From the IMG/VR virus record IMGVR_UViG_3300020233_000026, positions 1 to 34,744 of that record: a stretch of DNA of 34,744 nt; one strand, written 5' to 3'. Shown piece after piece: positions 7,469 to 14,060 of this stretch. This DNA comes from a virus. The notes under the pieces are model-generated. The model saw nothing but the letters and a program-made list of their open reading frames with translations, ran no database searches and was not told where the DNA came from. Made by a program: the position numbers and the translations under genes. Each line of letters opens with the position of its first letter. Position 1 is the first letter of the stretch.

Positions 7469-8570
7469 TGATTGTTCTCCTGATGGTTAGTAGTTTTTGT
7501 TTAAAGTCTTTATCTCTCCAGCCAAGAGGGATGAACATGTTTCCCATCCCAAGCATCTTGAAGCTTATCGAGTAGTTGTCGATCTTGAGAGTAAAGTGTT
7601 GCTGTTGCTGTTTAAATTCGTTGTATAGTTCTTTAGCCTGCTTTTGATTGGAGTCTTCTCTCGTCTGGTTCTTCTTACTCTCCGCCTGCTTCTTCATAGG
7701 CTTCTCCATCTCATCAGCTGCGTAGCCATTGCGGATAGAGTGAATGAGCAGGCCCATGGGATTACGAGCGCTATCGATCTTCTGCTTGTGAGCTCTGTAG
7801 TAGCTAATACCAATCAGAGCCTGCTCTCCCCCTATCCCAAGCTCTTCTAGCCGAGAAGCAATCTCCTCTTCAAAAGCATTCTTCTCTTCACAAGCAATCT
7901 TAATCTCCGCCGCCGCCTCTTTTACTTGTCTCTGATCAGACTTGGTTGCGAGTGGCTTTACTCTACGAGTATCGGTACCCGATATGGTTGCGGTTGTGTT
8001 TGTGTCTTCAGGTAAGGTTTTTAAAGTAAGAAAGAATGGATTCGTAACATTTGACGGTTGCAGTAGATCCGTAACATTTGATGGCTGTAGGGAATCGTTA
8101 AGAATTGAAGGAACAGGAGGAGAGTGAAAGGGAGGGGGAATATTTAAGAAGGTCTCCATAAATCTATCTTTAGCTTTTTGAGGAATATGAGATTTATTGA
8201 GAACCGAGTTCCAGTAATAGAGAGCCTTATCCTTTGTGATGATGTGGCGTTTTTTCCCCTGACCGAAACGACTGAAAGTATTTCGATAGATATAATTATG
8301 ATCTGCGAGTCTCTTCAAAGACTTTTCAATGGTAGCAAGAGAAACCTCTAGTTCGTTCGCGAAAGAAGAATCAGTGGAGAAGCAGTACCCTTCTTTAGAA
8401 CTGAGACCAATTATCTTGGCGTAAAGGAAGCCGCAGAAGTAACCCACTTCTTTTACCCAAGAGGTATGGACGGTGTAAGAGAAGTCAATTTGGTGAGGGG
8501 GTTCGTCTGAAGTAATTAAAGAATTGTCTGTAGTTGTAGTAAAAGTTGAGTTAGATATATTATGTGTCAT
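7299..8570 (-). CDS. Winged-helix replication initiator / replisome-organiser-like protein
   Basis: 423 residues. Residues 40-118 look like a winged-helix DNA-binding domain (FSTDSSFANELEVSLATIEK, then SLKRLADHNYIYR). Two tandem copies of LQPSNVT lie at 161-176, then a charged linker, a NPMGLLIHSIRNGY block seen in phage and plasmid replication proteins, and a conserved-looking end at about 365. The last 56 residues are polar and overlap rusA out of frame. It is the only replication initiator candidate here, so it probably recruits host helicase. No strong ribosome-binding site precedes ATG 8570. Confidence 0.7.
   Translation of the reverse strand: MTHNISNSTFTTTTDNSLITSDEPPHQIDFSYTVHTSWVKEVGYFCGFLYAKIIGLSSKEGYCFSTDSSFANELEVSLATIEKSLKRLADHNYIYRNTFSRFGQGKKRHIITKDKALYYWNSVLNKSHIPQKAKDRFMETFLNIPPPFHSPPVPSILNDSLQPSNVTDLLQPSNVTNPFFLTLKTLPEDTNTTATISGTDTRRVKPLATKSDQRQVKEAAAEIKIACEEKNAFEEEIASRLEELGIGGEQALIGISYYRAHKQKIDSARNPMGLLIHSIRNGYAADEMEKPMKKQAESKKNQTREDSNQKQAKELYNEFKQQQQHFTLKIDNYSISFKMLGMGNMFIPLGWRDKDFKQKLLTIRRTINDSIRDTRKASAVDESGTQGQQVLRYSDERESQGAEDHQGSDDGALQLCGRDQGNG
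8043..8096. repeat. Tandem 27-bp repeat inside the replication gene (possible iterons)
   Basis: Two adjacent 27-bp units both begin CGTAACATTTGA and match at 21 of 27 positions. They encode D(S/L)LQPSNVT twice. In lambda-type phages the origin repeats lie inside the initiator gene, so this is a candidate origin. Two copies are few for an iteron array, and the repeat may be only a protein feature. Confidence 0.45.
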
Positions 8571-8582
8571 ATGAATTTACTC

Positions 8583-8610
8583 TTAATATTGGTTTAATAT
8601 TCAATGTTAA
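8583..8610 (-). promoter_or_regulatory. Possible promoter for the replication gene
   Basis: Read leftward, TTAACA (8610-8605) and TATTAA (8588-8583) are separated by 16 bases and lie just upstream of ATG 8570. The transcript would have a very short leader. An inverted repeat, CTACCT (8614-8619) with AGGTAG (8626-8631), sits next to it and could be an operator. The evidence is pattern only. Confidence 0.3.
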
Positions 8611-8655
8611 GATCTACCTGTACTGAGGTAGAAATACTATTTGTTCTAAAAATAC

Positions 8656-8691
8656 CTCCGTATTGGTTTGATTGCTGATACGGAGTTTTTT
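8656..8691. terminator. Bidirectional intrinsic terminator
   Basis: An eight-base stem, CTCCGTAT (8656-8663) with ATACGGAG (8678-8685), is followed rightward by six T. It is preceded by an A-run that reads as TATTTTT leftward. It lies after the leftward gene ending at 8779, so it would end the short transcript of 9414-8779 before the replication gene. Confidence 0.75.
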
Positions 8692-8778
8692 ATGTTATGG
8701 TATTATTTTAAACAAGAAAGAAATTCTTTGAGAAAGATAAGTGTTTTGATCCTAGAGTGTTGGATATGAATATTTATT

Positions 8779-9075
8779 TTATTCCGATATGAGCTTATGC
8801 AAGCAAGATATCCCGATACACATATAGGCAGTTATTCCCTCTACGTTTACGAGTATGCCAAGAGTGCCGTGGCAGTGGACGCAGGTGTTTTTAGAAGTGC
8901 ATTTATATAGGGGGATGGAGTGATAGAAACCTGCAAGTGTGATAAGAATGCTGTGTTTAAACATCTTGTCGTTGCGGATAATATAATCTGTCAATATAGT
9001 CTTAGAAATATTTTCATTCTTCAATGGAAAGATATCTTTAAGAGTTAATGGGTCTCCTTTAGGTATAGTTTTCAT
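8779..9075 (-). CDS. Small Cys-rich protein, possible zinc-binding
   Basis: 98 residues with a C-terminal cluster C59, C65, C68 (CVHC), C86, C91 and H93 that could hold a metal. The N-terminal half is an ordinary charged region. No known family is recognised. ATG 9075 has GGAGG upstream. It is paired with the HTH gene 57 bases upstream and followed by a strong terminator, so the two genes look like a short immediate-early leftward transcript. Confidence 0.62.
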   Translation of the reverse strand: MKTIPKGDPLTLKDIFPLKNENISKTILTDYIIRNDKMFKHSILITLAGFYHSIPLYKCTSKNTCVHCHGTLGILVNVEGITAYMCIGISCLHKLISE

Positions 9076-9088
9076 TGTCCTCCAGTAG

Positions 9089-9117
9089 TAGCTACGCTCT
9101 TTGCCCGGGTGTAGCTA
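9089..9117. repeat. Inverted repeat between the HTH gene and the Cys-rich gene
   Basis: TAGCTAC (9089-9095) and GTAGCTA (9111-9117) form a seven-base stem around a 15-base loop containing CCCGGG. No T-run follows leftward, so it is not a standard terminator. It lies just before the ribosome-binding site of the Cys-rich gene and could act as an operator or attenuator. Confidence 0.35.
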
Positions 9118-9132
9118 TTATTCATTAAAGTG

Positions 9133-9414
9133 TTAAAGGGATTCTATATATCCAGCAATATTACGAAGTCTAACTCTATTTACATTATCATAGGGAACAA
9201 GCGTGCCCCACTCCACAGTGAAAGGAAGTTTTTTTTCAAGAGCGAGATGCATGAGCTTAAGGAATTGAAAGGAGGGTAAGACATGATAGTTAAGAACTCG
9301 CGATATATGACACTTGGTATATCCTGTCTGATGAATTAAATAAGCGTAAGGAATCCTATTTTCTTTGATGATGGCCCTCATATTAACTATAGGTTCATCT
9401 CTAATCGTTTGCAT
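9133..9414 (-). CDS. Cro/CI-like HTH regulator (candidate)
   Basis: 93 residues. Residues 11-62 resemble a Cro/CI-type five-helix domain: a first helix MRAIIKENRI, a helix pair YAYLIHQTGY-TKCHISRVLN, and a following helix FLKLMHLALEKK. There is no cleavage or oligomerisation domain, so it is nearer to Cro than to full-length CI. ATG 9414 has AGGAG seven bases upstream. It is divergent from the rightward early operon, with a quasi-palindrome between them, the classical place for an early switch regulator. Confidence 0.6.
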   Translation of the reverse strand: MQTIRDEPIVNMRAIIKENRIPYAYLIHQTGYTKCHISRVLNYHVLPSFQFLKLMHLALEKKLPFTVEWGTLVPYDNVNRVRLRNIAGYIESL

Positions 9415-9509
9415 ATTTATCTCCTACTTGAATTATTATGTTGTGCTAAAGTAAACCCTATGGTAACATGGGATCAATTATAACGCAATAGACTAGATAG
9501 GAGAGGACG
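9415..9509. promoter_or_regulatory. Divergent early control region with quasi-palindromic operator candidate
   Basis: The 95 bases between the leftward HTH gene and the rightward early operon must hold both early promoters. CCCTATGGTAACATGGGA (9456-9473) is a near-palindrome around ATGgtaaCAT. A weak rightward pair is TTGTGC (9441-9446) with TAACAT (9464-9469), spacing 17; TATAAC at 9479-9484 is another -10-like site. A leftward TTGCGT with TACCAT, spacing 17, overlaps the same palindrome. All promoter calls are by eye. Confidence 0.5.
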
Positions 9510-9803
9510 ATGAAAAGATATGATAAATCAAATGAAAATAGAGCATACGATGAGTTTTGTACTGAAATTTATAGAGCGATCGATGATGCAGATCTTTATG
9601 GAGATGACATTGTAGAGATACTATTTGACAATATTTCTTCTCTTGTCCAACCAGCGCTTAAGAGCACCGATCCTTCAACGAGAACAAATACATTCGTACA
9701 GATCCTGAGTATCATCGAGAAGCTAGAAAAACTTATTAAGAAAGGATGTAATGAGGATGAAGTTGGAAAAAAGATACATTACCCTACTGAGTATTATAAA
9801 TGA
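9510..9803 (+). CDS. Early small protein 1 (97 aa), first gene of the rightward operon
   Basis: An acidic, helical 97-residue protein with no known domain. AGGAGAGG precedes ATG 9510. It begins a run of seven small genes with overlapping or nearly touching ends. Its FCTEIYRAIDDADL segment resembles the helix that recurs in later genes of the run (for example FVKEVYQAMCKAQ). As the first early product it is a plausible host-takeover or regulatory protein, but this is inferred from position only. Confidence 0.72.
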   Translation: MKRYDKSNENRAYDEFCTEIYRAIDDADLYGDDIVEILFDNISSLVQPALKSTDPSTRTNTFVQILSIIEKLEKLIKKGCNEDEVGKKIHYPTEYYK

Positions 9804-10021
9804 GGAAGAGAAAAGTGATTGAAAGCGTTAAAGATTCTGAACTTTGCGAATCGGAATTTGTTAAAGAGGTTTATCAAGCTATGTGTAAAGCGCAAGAAGC
9901 ACCTGATAATCTAACCACAATAGACATTGTATTTTCTCTCATAGGGTGTGCCCAGGCACTCAATAAAGGCGTATTTTACATGGCTATTAAAGTAATCAAT
10001 GGAGACGAGAACGATGAATAA
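9800..10021 (+). CDS. Early small protein 2 (73 aa), tandem helical family
   Basis: 73 residues, starting inside the previous stop (ATGA). It shares a pattern with the genes at 10610 and 10884: a helix with K-x-(V/I)-x-x-A, a polar turn, (D/N)-(L/V)-(S/T), then a hydrophobic helix with I-x-x-L-(I/L)-x-x-A. The others have KDITKALMKESQ and KDISKAVAKACE in the first helix. A small helical-bundle fold is likely. Function is unknown. Confidence 0.68.
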   Translation: MRKRKVIESVKDSELCESEFVKEVYQAMCKAQEAPDNLTTIDIVFSLIGCAQALNKGVFYMAIKVINGDENDE

Positions 10022-10322
10022 ATCTTATTATGAGCAAGACGATCTTATAGACAAGTTAGATAGTGAGCTAAGTCTATCTAATAAAGATTTTGATAGAGCT
10101 GCTGACTGGCTTAGAGAAGTAGTGAAGCAAGTATATATAGACGGAGACGTTGACGCTCTAGAAAGCGCCTTAGAAGAGCTCTGCCACCTACTAGAGGTTA
10201 CAGTTCCTAATAACTTACCGGTGATTACCTCCAAAGTAAGTGAGAGATCAGCGTTGTTCAATATGGCAGCTGAGATGATTAGGTTTCATGGTAGTAAGAT
10301 TACAGAAAATATTAACTCTTAG
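10014..10322 (+). CDS. Early small protein 3 (102 aa)
   Basis: An acidic helical protein starting MNKSYYEQDDLIDKLDSELS. ATG 10014 overlaps the previous gene by eight bases and follows GGAG; ATG 9999 is an in-frame alternative. It contains LESALEELCHLLE, similar in character to the IALEKLCDELKE helix of the next gene, so these two may also be related. No domain is recognised. Confidence 0.68.
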   Translation: MNKSYYEQDDLIDKLDSELSLSNKDFDRAADWLREVVKQVYIDGDVDALESALEELCHLLEVTVPNNLPVITSKVSERSALFNMAAEMIRFHGSKITENINS

Positions 10323-10332
10323 GAGAATAACT

Positions 10333-10608
10333 ATGAAAGATTTTGAAGTAGATTATAGCTCAAGCGTACCGTCATCTGATCAACTCTACAAATTCTTATC
10401 CGAATGTTGGATGAGTCTCTTTGAGTTAGGGATTTGGTACGAGATAGAGGGAGGACCTGGAATTCCAAATTATCGCCTTTTATTGATTATAGCCTTAGAA
10501 AAACTATGTGACGAATTAAAAGAACATGACCCTACATGGGCAAAGTTAGATAAAGATAATTGGCTCACTAATAAGTTAGAAGAATGTTTAAACCACAGGG
10601 GAGAATGA
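10333..10608 (+). CDS. Early small protein 4 (91 aa)
   Basis: 91 residues from ATG 10333, chosen for AGGAG eight bases upstream; the frame is open further back but has no initiation site there. It is acidic with several Trp, ends WLTNKLEECLNHRGE, and resembles the next gene's end (WIRNQLQGCLEILKGE). The GGAGAA near its stop is the next gene's ribosome-binding site. Function is unknown. Confidence 0.68.
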   Translation: MKDFEVDYSSSVPSSDQLYKFLSECWMSLFELGIWYEIEGGPGIPNYRLLLIIALEKLCDELKEHDPTWAKLDKDNWLTNKLEECLNHRGE

Positions 10609-10609
10609 A

Positions 10610-10882
10610 ATGGTTGGGGAAAATAAAGGGGGAAAAGATTTTCCGAAACAGATACTCGATTTAATGGACAGTAACTTGGGAAAAGATATTACTAAAGCGC
10701 TAATGAAAGAATCCCAGACGAATAGGGATCTATCTCTTAAATCCGTCATTACAATTTTACTATTAAACGCTGCCTTACTAGGAACTTCTTTTGATGACAT
10801 CACGCTGGACGCAGAAAGGAGTGCTGCGGAATGGATTAGAAATCAATTACAAGGATGCTTAGAAATTTTAAAAGGAGAATGA
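10610..10882 (+). CDS. Early small protein 5 (90 aa), tandem helical family
   Basis: 90 residues with KDITKALMKESQTNRDLSL followed by a hydrophobic ITILLLNAALLG helix. It aligns with the next gene: KDI-KA, a Thr/Asn turn, D-x-S, I-x-x-LL-x-x-A-x-x-L, then a Trp helix. The start follows GGGGAGAATGAA, the same spacer seen before the next two genes, so the whole unit including its initiation region looks duplicated. Confidence 0.7.
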   Translation: MVGENKGGKDFPKQILDLMDSNLGKDITKALMKESQTNRDLSLKSVITILLLNAALLGTSFDDITLDAERSAAEWIRNQLQGCLEILKGE

Positions 10883-10883
10883 A

Positions 10884-11162
10884 ATGGAAATAATCGACCC
10901 AACCGTAGAAGTTGCGAGTAAGTTTCAAAAGGATATTTCAAAGGCGGTAGCTAAAGCTTGTGAGACTAAAACAGATGTATCCCCTCAGGAAGCAATAAAC
11001 CTTTTACTTTCGGCGGCTTGTGTGCTCACTCTAGATAATTTCTCCCACCAAGGAAATTCCCTAACTTCTAAAAATTGGTTTCTAGACCAATTCGAAGAGG
11101 TATGGACAGCTACTCTATATGTAACTACGAAGAGAAAACATACAAATACAAAAGGAGAATGA
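10884..11162 (+). CDS. Early small protein 6 (92 aa), tandem helical family
   Basis: 92 residues, the closest paralogue of the gene before it (KDISKAVAKACETKTDVSP, then INLLLSAACVLT and a NWFLDQFEEVW helix). GGAGAATGAA precedes ATG 10884 in the same arrangement as its neighbours. The C-terminus is basic (TTKRKHTNTKGE) and differs from the paralogue. No catalytic or membrane features are seen. Confidence 0.7.
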   Translation: MEIIDPTVEVASKFQKDISKAVAKACETKTDVSPQEAINLLLSAACVLTLDNFSHQGNSLTSKNWFLDQFEEVWTATLYVTTKRKHTNTKGE

Positions 11163-11163
11163 A

Positions 11164-11337
11164 ATGAATAGAAAATCAATGAATAGAAAATTATCGAACC
11201 TTCTTTCATTGCTAGAAACAAAGACAAAAGAAGTTCCATCGAAGGAGCTACTAGAAGAAATATGGAAGACAGAAAAAATATTAGAGGAAGAGAAAAGGAG
11301 ATTAACAAGATTATTACCACATACAAAAAGAAAGTAA
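11164..11337 (+). CDS. Small coiled-coil-like protein (57 aa)
   Basis: A 57-residue, strongly charged helical protein (ELLEEIWKTEKILEEEKRRL). AAAGGAGAATGAA lies just before ATG 11164, the repeated initiation unit of this operon, which makes a real gene likely despite the small size. A second in-frame ATGAATAGAAAA five codons later repeats the start sequence. It sits directly before the ERF gene and could be a partner of it, but this is only positional. Confidence 0.6.
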   Translation: MNRKSMNRKLSNLLSLLETKTKEVPSKELLEEIWKTEKILEEEKRRLTRLLPHTKRK

Positions 11338-11370
11338 TCCCAAGATTAAAACCCAAAATGGAGATAACAA

Positions 11371-12081
11371 ATGAATATCCCTACAGATACTGAATATAAA
11401 GATAATCAAGATAAGTTAATAAACAGCCTAACCGCACGACTTATAGAACTTTCTTCAGAGGTAAGTAATCCATTCGAGTCTGTCGAAGTTAATGAACTAT
11501 ATTCAGCTCTTGCTAAAGCTCAGCTTGAGATGGAAGTAGCTAAGACAGGAAGTACTAATCCGTTCTTTAAATCTAAGTACGCCGATCTTGCGGCTGTTGT
11601 TAAAGCTTCGCGTCCGTCGCTTGCTAAGAATGGATTGTCCGTTATTCAAAGAGTACTCCCTAATGAAGCAGGAGCTCTCTCCCTATATACTAGACTATGT
11701 CACAGCTCAGGCCAGTGGATGGAATCTCGGATGCCTATAAACCCTCCTAAGCAGGACATACAGACTCTAGGGTCTTATATTACCTATCTCAGAAGATACA
11801 GCTATGCGTCTGTTGTAGGTGTTGTTGCGGCTGATGAAGATGATGATGGAGAAGCAGGAATGCAAGAGCCTAGAAAGACAGGCGTAGCCTCAGCCGTTAG
11901 AGTAGAGTTTATCACAAAGCCTCAGTTGCAAGTAATAAGTCAGGAGCTAGAGGGGTATGAAGATATTCTAGAAAGCTTACTTACAGGATTTAAGATAGGG
12001 AAACTGTCTGAGCTACCATCCAAGAGATACACTACGTGTCTTACGAGAATCAGAGAGATTAAACACGCTAAAGAATCTTGA
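11371..12081 (+). CDS. erf: ERF-family single-strand annealing recombinase
   Basis: 236 residues. The ERF core spans about 40-160: ALAKAQLEMEVAKTGSTNPF, then KYADLAAVVKASRPSLAKNG, an LGSYITYLRRYS strand-helix and an acidic DEDDDGE. ERF proteins form rings that anneal complementary single strands, used by P22-type phages to circularise or recombine genomes. The C-terminal tail (about 175-236) is a separate helical part. ATG 11371 has GGAG eight bases upstream. SSB and an alkaline-exonuclease-type gene follow. Confidence 0.9.
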   Translation: MNIPTDTEYKDNQDKLINSLTARLIELSSEVSNPFESVEVNELYSALAKAQLEMEVAKTGSTNPFFKSKYADLAAVVKASRPSLAKNGLSVIQRVLPNEAGALSLYTRLCHSSGQWMESRMPINPPKQDIQTLGSYITYLRRYSYASVVGVVAADEDDDGEAGMQEPRKTGVASAVRVEFITKPQLQVISQELEGYEDILESLLTGFKIGKLSELPSKRYTTCLTRIREIKHAKES

Positions 12082-12086
12082 TCATT

Positions 12087-12120
12087 TACCAATTGTCTCC
12101 CAGTTTTATACCAATTGGTA
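12087..12120. promoter_or_regulatory. Inverted repeat / perfect 12-bp palindrome upstream of ssb
   Basis: TACCAATTG (12087-12095) pairs with CAATTGGTA (12112-12120). The right arm is itself part of the perfect palindrome TACCAATTGGTA (12109-12120). No T-run follows, so an operator or RNA hairpin before ssb is more likely than a terminator. It fills most of the 64-base gap between erf and ssb. Confidence 0.5.
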
Positions 12121-12145
12121 GACTTAATCACATAGAAGGGACCAT

Positions 12146-12547
12146 ATGCAAAAGCTAACGATCATTGGGAATCTTGGAAGAGACCCAGAAGAGAGATTCA
12201 CGAATACAGGAAAGAAAGTAATAGGATTTCCTGTTGCTGTTCGTGTTACAAAAGAAAAGACCCAGTGGTATGAGATTGCTATCTGGGAAGAGAGGATTCA
12301 GGTGTTCTCTAAGATTCTCCCTTACTTTAAAAAGGGATCGAGGATATGCATACTAGGAGATCTGAATGTTGCTGATCCCTATAAGGGAAAGGATGGGAAT
12401 GTGAAGATTAAGTTACGAATCATTCCTGACTCTCTTAACTTTGTGGGCTCCTCGCAAGATAAGACTCTACAAGAACAAAAGTCTCAAGAGAAAGCGTGTG
12501 ATCCTTATTCAGAGACTGAATTCCCGAGTAATGAAATACCATTTTAA
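12146..12547 (+). CDS. ssb: Single-stranded DNA-binding protein
   Basis: 133 residues. An OB-fold occupies about 1-108 (MQKLTIIGNLGRDPEERFT; QWYEIAIWEER; GSRICILGDLNV), followed by a Gln/Ser-rich linker and the tip NEIPF, the SSB C-terminal peptide that binds partner proteins. It coats single-stranded DNA made during replication and recombination. AGAAGGGA precedes ATG 12146. Its place between erf and the exonuclease gene fits joint use in strand annealing. Confidence 0.93.
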   Translation: MQKLTIIGNLGRDPEERFTNTGKKVIGFPVAVRVTKEKTQWYEIAIWEERIQVFSKILPYFKKGSRICILGDLNVADPYKGKDGNVKIKLRIIPDSLNFVGSSQDKTLQEQKSQEKACDPYSETEFPSNEIPF

Positions 12548-12561
12548 ATAGGAGATACGAA

Positions 12562-12834
12562 ATGAGAGATAACTGCGATAAATGTGGCTCACCCATAGAG
12601 AAAGGAACCTGTTCCTGTGGACGATGGTTTGAACGAGGAGAGACCCCTCCTCTGGTCACGTGTATTGAGGAAGCGATTTTAGCTTATAATGAACTAAGAA
12701 TGAAAGACGACAACTGGGATCTATTATCCGGATGTCATCATAGTGGGAGTTCGTTTGTATTTTTTAGAGGAGGTGAAAAAAGGACTGAGTTAGTAAGAGA
12801 ATATATAAAAGATTTAGACAAGGAAAAAGAATGA
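12562..12834 (+). CDS. Small zinc-ribbon protein (90 aa)
   Basis: 90 residues with an N-terminal metal site CDKC-x8-CSC (Cys 5, 8, 17, 19), then an acidic helical part ending REYIKDLDKEKE. AGGAG lies eight bases before ATG 12562. The stop overlaps the next start (ATGA), so it is coupled to the YqaJ gene. It could be an accessory protein of the nuclease or of SSB; no domain beyond the Cys motif is recognised. Confidence 0.7.
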   Translation: MRDNCDKCGSPIEKGTCSCGRWFERGETPPLVTCIEEAILAYNELRMKDDNWDLLSGCHHSGSSFVFFRGGEKRTELVREYIKDLDKEKE

Positions 12835-13715
12835 AAATAATAAGTTTTACTGATGGGCAGCATGGAGAAGAGTGGCTGGCTTGGAGAAAAAATGGAATAG
12901 GTGCTAGTGATATTAGTGTTATTACACGCTCTAACCCATACAAGACGCGGCTTCAGCTGTGGGAGATTAAGTGTGGCTTTCGTGAAGAAGACCCTATTAA
13001 TCCTGCTATGCAACATGGCATAGACAATGAGGCTATTGCAAGAGGATGGATGAATGAGCATTTTCAACTAAATCTTCAGCCTATCTGCATCGAAGATCCT
13101 GATAATCCCGAGTTCAGAGCTTCTCTTGATGGATTTGATTTCGATACTCAGACCCTTGTAGAGATAAAATGTCCGATAAGCGAAGGCACTTTGGATAAAG
13201 CAAGACTTACTCAGTCCATCCATAAGTATTGGTTTGATCAGGTACAGTGGCAGATCATGCTGTGTCAACCCAAAAGAGCCATCGTCGCTTTATGGGACTA
13301 CAAAAACAACTGCTGCATAACAGTTGAGATGTTTGGCATTAAGGAAAACATTCAGAAGATGAGAAAGCTTGCTACTTCATTCTGGCATGATGTTCAAATA
13401 GGAAAACCCCCGGAGCCTGAGAAGGATGATTACATTCGCATAGAGGATGATAAGCTGCATGAATATCTCTTAGAATACAAAGACACCTGTGAGAGAGAAA
13501 AAGCATTTACTGGCCGTAAGAATGAGCTTAAAGAGCTTATCACTTCATATGGAGACGGTGGTAACTTCTATTCCTATGGGTTCAAAGTGCAGAAGCTAGC
13601 TGTTGCGGCAAGATACGATATAGCGCAGATGAAACTTGATGGCGTTGATATTGACAAGTACATTAAGAAATCAGACTCACAAGGGTATTATAGAATCTAT
13701 GTACCAAAAAAATAG
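12831..13715 (+). CDS. YqaJ-type viral exonuclease (lambda-exonuclease fold)
   Basis: 294 residues with the PD-(D/E)xK nuclease pattern of YqaJ proteins: E14-W15 and WRKNGIGASD (18-27), HGIDNE with E67, SLDG with D100, EIKC with E111/K113, and Q137/Q141 after the core. The enzyme resects double-stranded DNA to leave a single strand for the ERF annealing protein. The C-terminal 90 residues form a helical extension ending in a YRIYVPKK strand. It is translationally coupled to the zinc-ribbon gene. Confidence 0.92.
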   Translation: MKIISFTDGQHGEEWLAWRKNGIGASDISVITRSNPYKTRLQLWEIKCGFREEDPINPAMQHGIDNEAIARGWMNEHFQLNLQPICIEDPDNPEFRASLDGFDFDTQTLVEIKCPISEGTLDKARLTQSIHKYWFDQVQWQIMLCQPKRAIVALWDYKNNCCITVEMFGIKENIQKMRKLATSFWHDVQIGKPPEPEKDDYIRIEDDKLHEYLLEYKDTCEREKAFTGRKNELKELITSYGDGGNFYSYGFKVQKLAVAARYDIAQMKLDGVDIDKYIKKSDSQGYYRIYVPKK

Positions 13716-13884
13716 CCAGTATCATCTATTTAATATTTATATTTGCTCTCTCTCTTTACTTCTATGTATAGGAGCTAAAGTTTTTTTTACTAAACATGAT
13801 AGACATAGTGGAAATCTTACCTATCTATTAGAAGAGCATAAGAGACATCTTAAACAAGAATTAAATTCATTTGGAGAACTATGA
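13699..13884 (+). CDS. Small membrane protein (61 aa), N-terminal TM helix
   Basis: 61 residues with one hydrophobic segment (about 9-30: HLFNIYICSLSLLLCIGAKV) and a charged helix after it (YLLEEHKRHLKQEL). One TM helix plus a polar coil is the layout of an inner-membrane spanin, but it is short and lies at the end of the recombination operon, so the role is open. ATG 13699 overlaps the nuclease gene and has no clear ribosome-binding site. Confidence 0.5.
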   Translation: MYQKNSQYHLFNIYICSLSLLLCIGAKVFFTKHDRHSGNLTYLLEEHKRHLKQELNSFGEL

Positions 13885-14060
13885 AAAACTGTGATTTAAC
13901 CCTATGGCTACTTGTAACTCTTCTTTTTTGTATGGGAGGATTACTTGGGTTTGCCTGCTACGCATGCGGTAAACAAGAAGGAATGCTTCAGTATCTTGAA
14001 GAAGAACATGCCCTACGATACGAAGATAATAGAATAAGAAAGACATTTGAGATGGAATGA
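13881..14060 (+). CDS. Small membrane protein (59 aa)
   Basis: 59 residues. A TM helix spans about 7-27 (LWLLVTLLFCMGGLLGFACY), ending at a CYACG motif, then a charged helix rich in Glu and Arg. The start shares ATGA with the previous stop and has GGAG close by. It is the last gene of the rightward unit and ends one base before the stop of the converging leftward gene. With its neighbour it could form a two-component membrane complex (holin/antiholin or spanin-like). Confidence 0.5.
   Translation: MKNCDLTLWLLVTLLFCMGGLLGFACYACGKQEGMLQYLEEEHALRYEDNRIRKTFEME

Noticed and set aside
8043-8096. CRISPR-like repeat
   Set aside because: Only two directly adjacent units without spacers, inside a coding frame with a multiple-of-three period.
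8692-8769. A 25-codon rightward frame after the bidirectional terminator with GGAG seven bases upstream
   Set aside because: The GGAG is part of the terminator stem, the composition is not protein-like, and no neighbour is transcribed in this direction.
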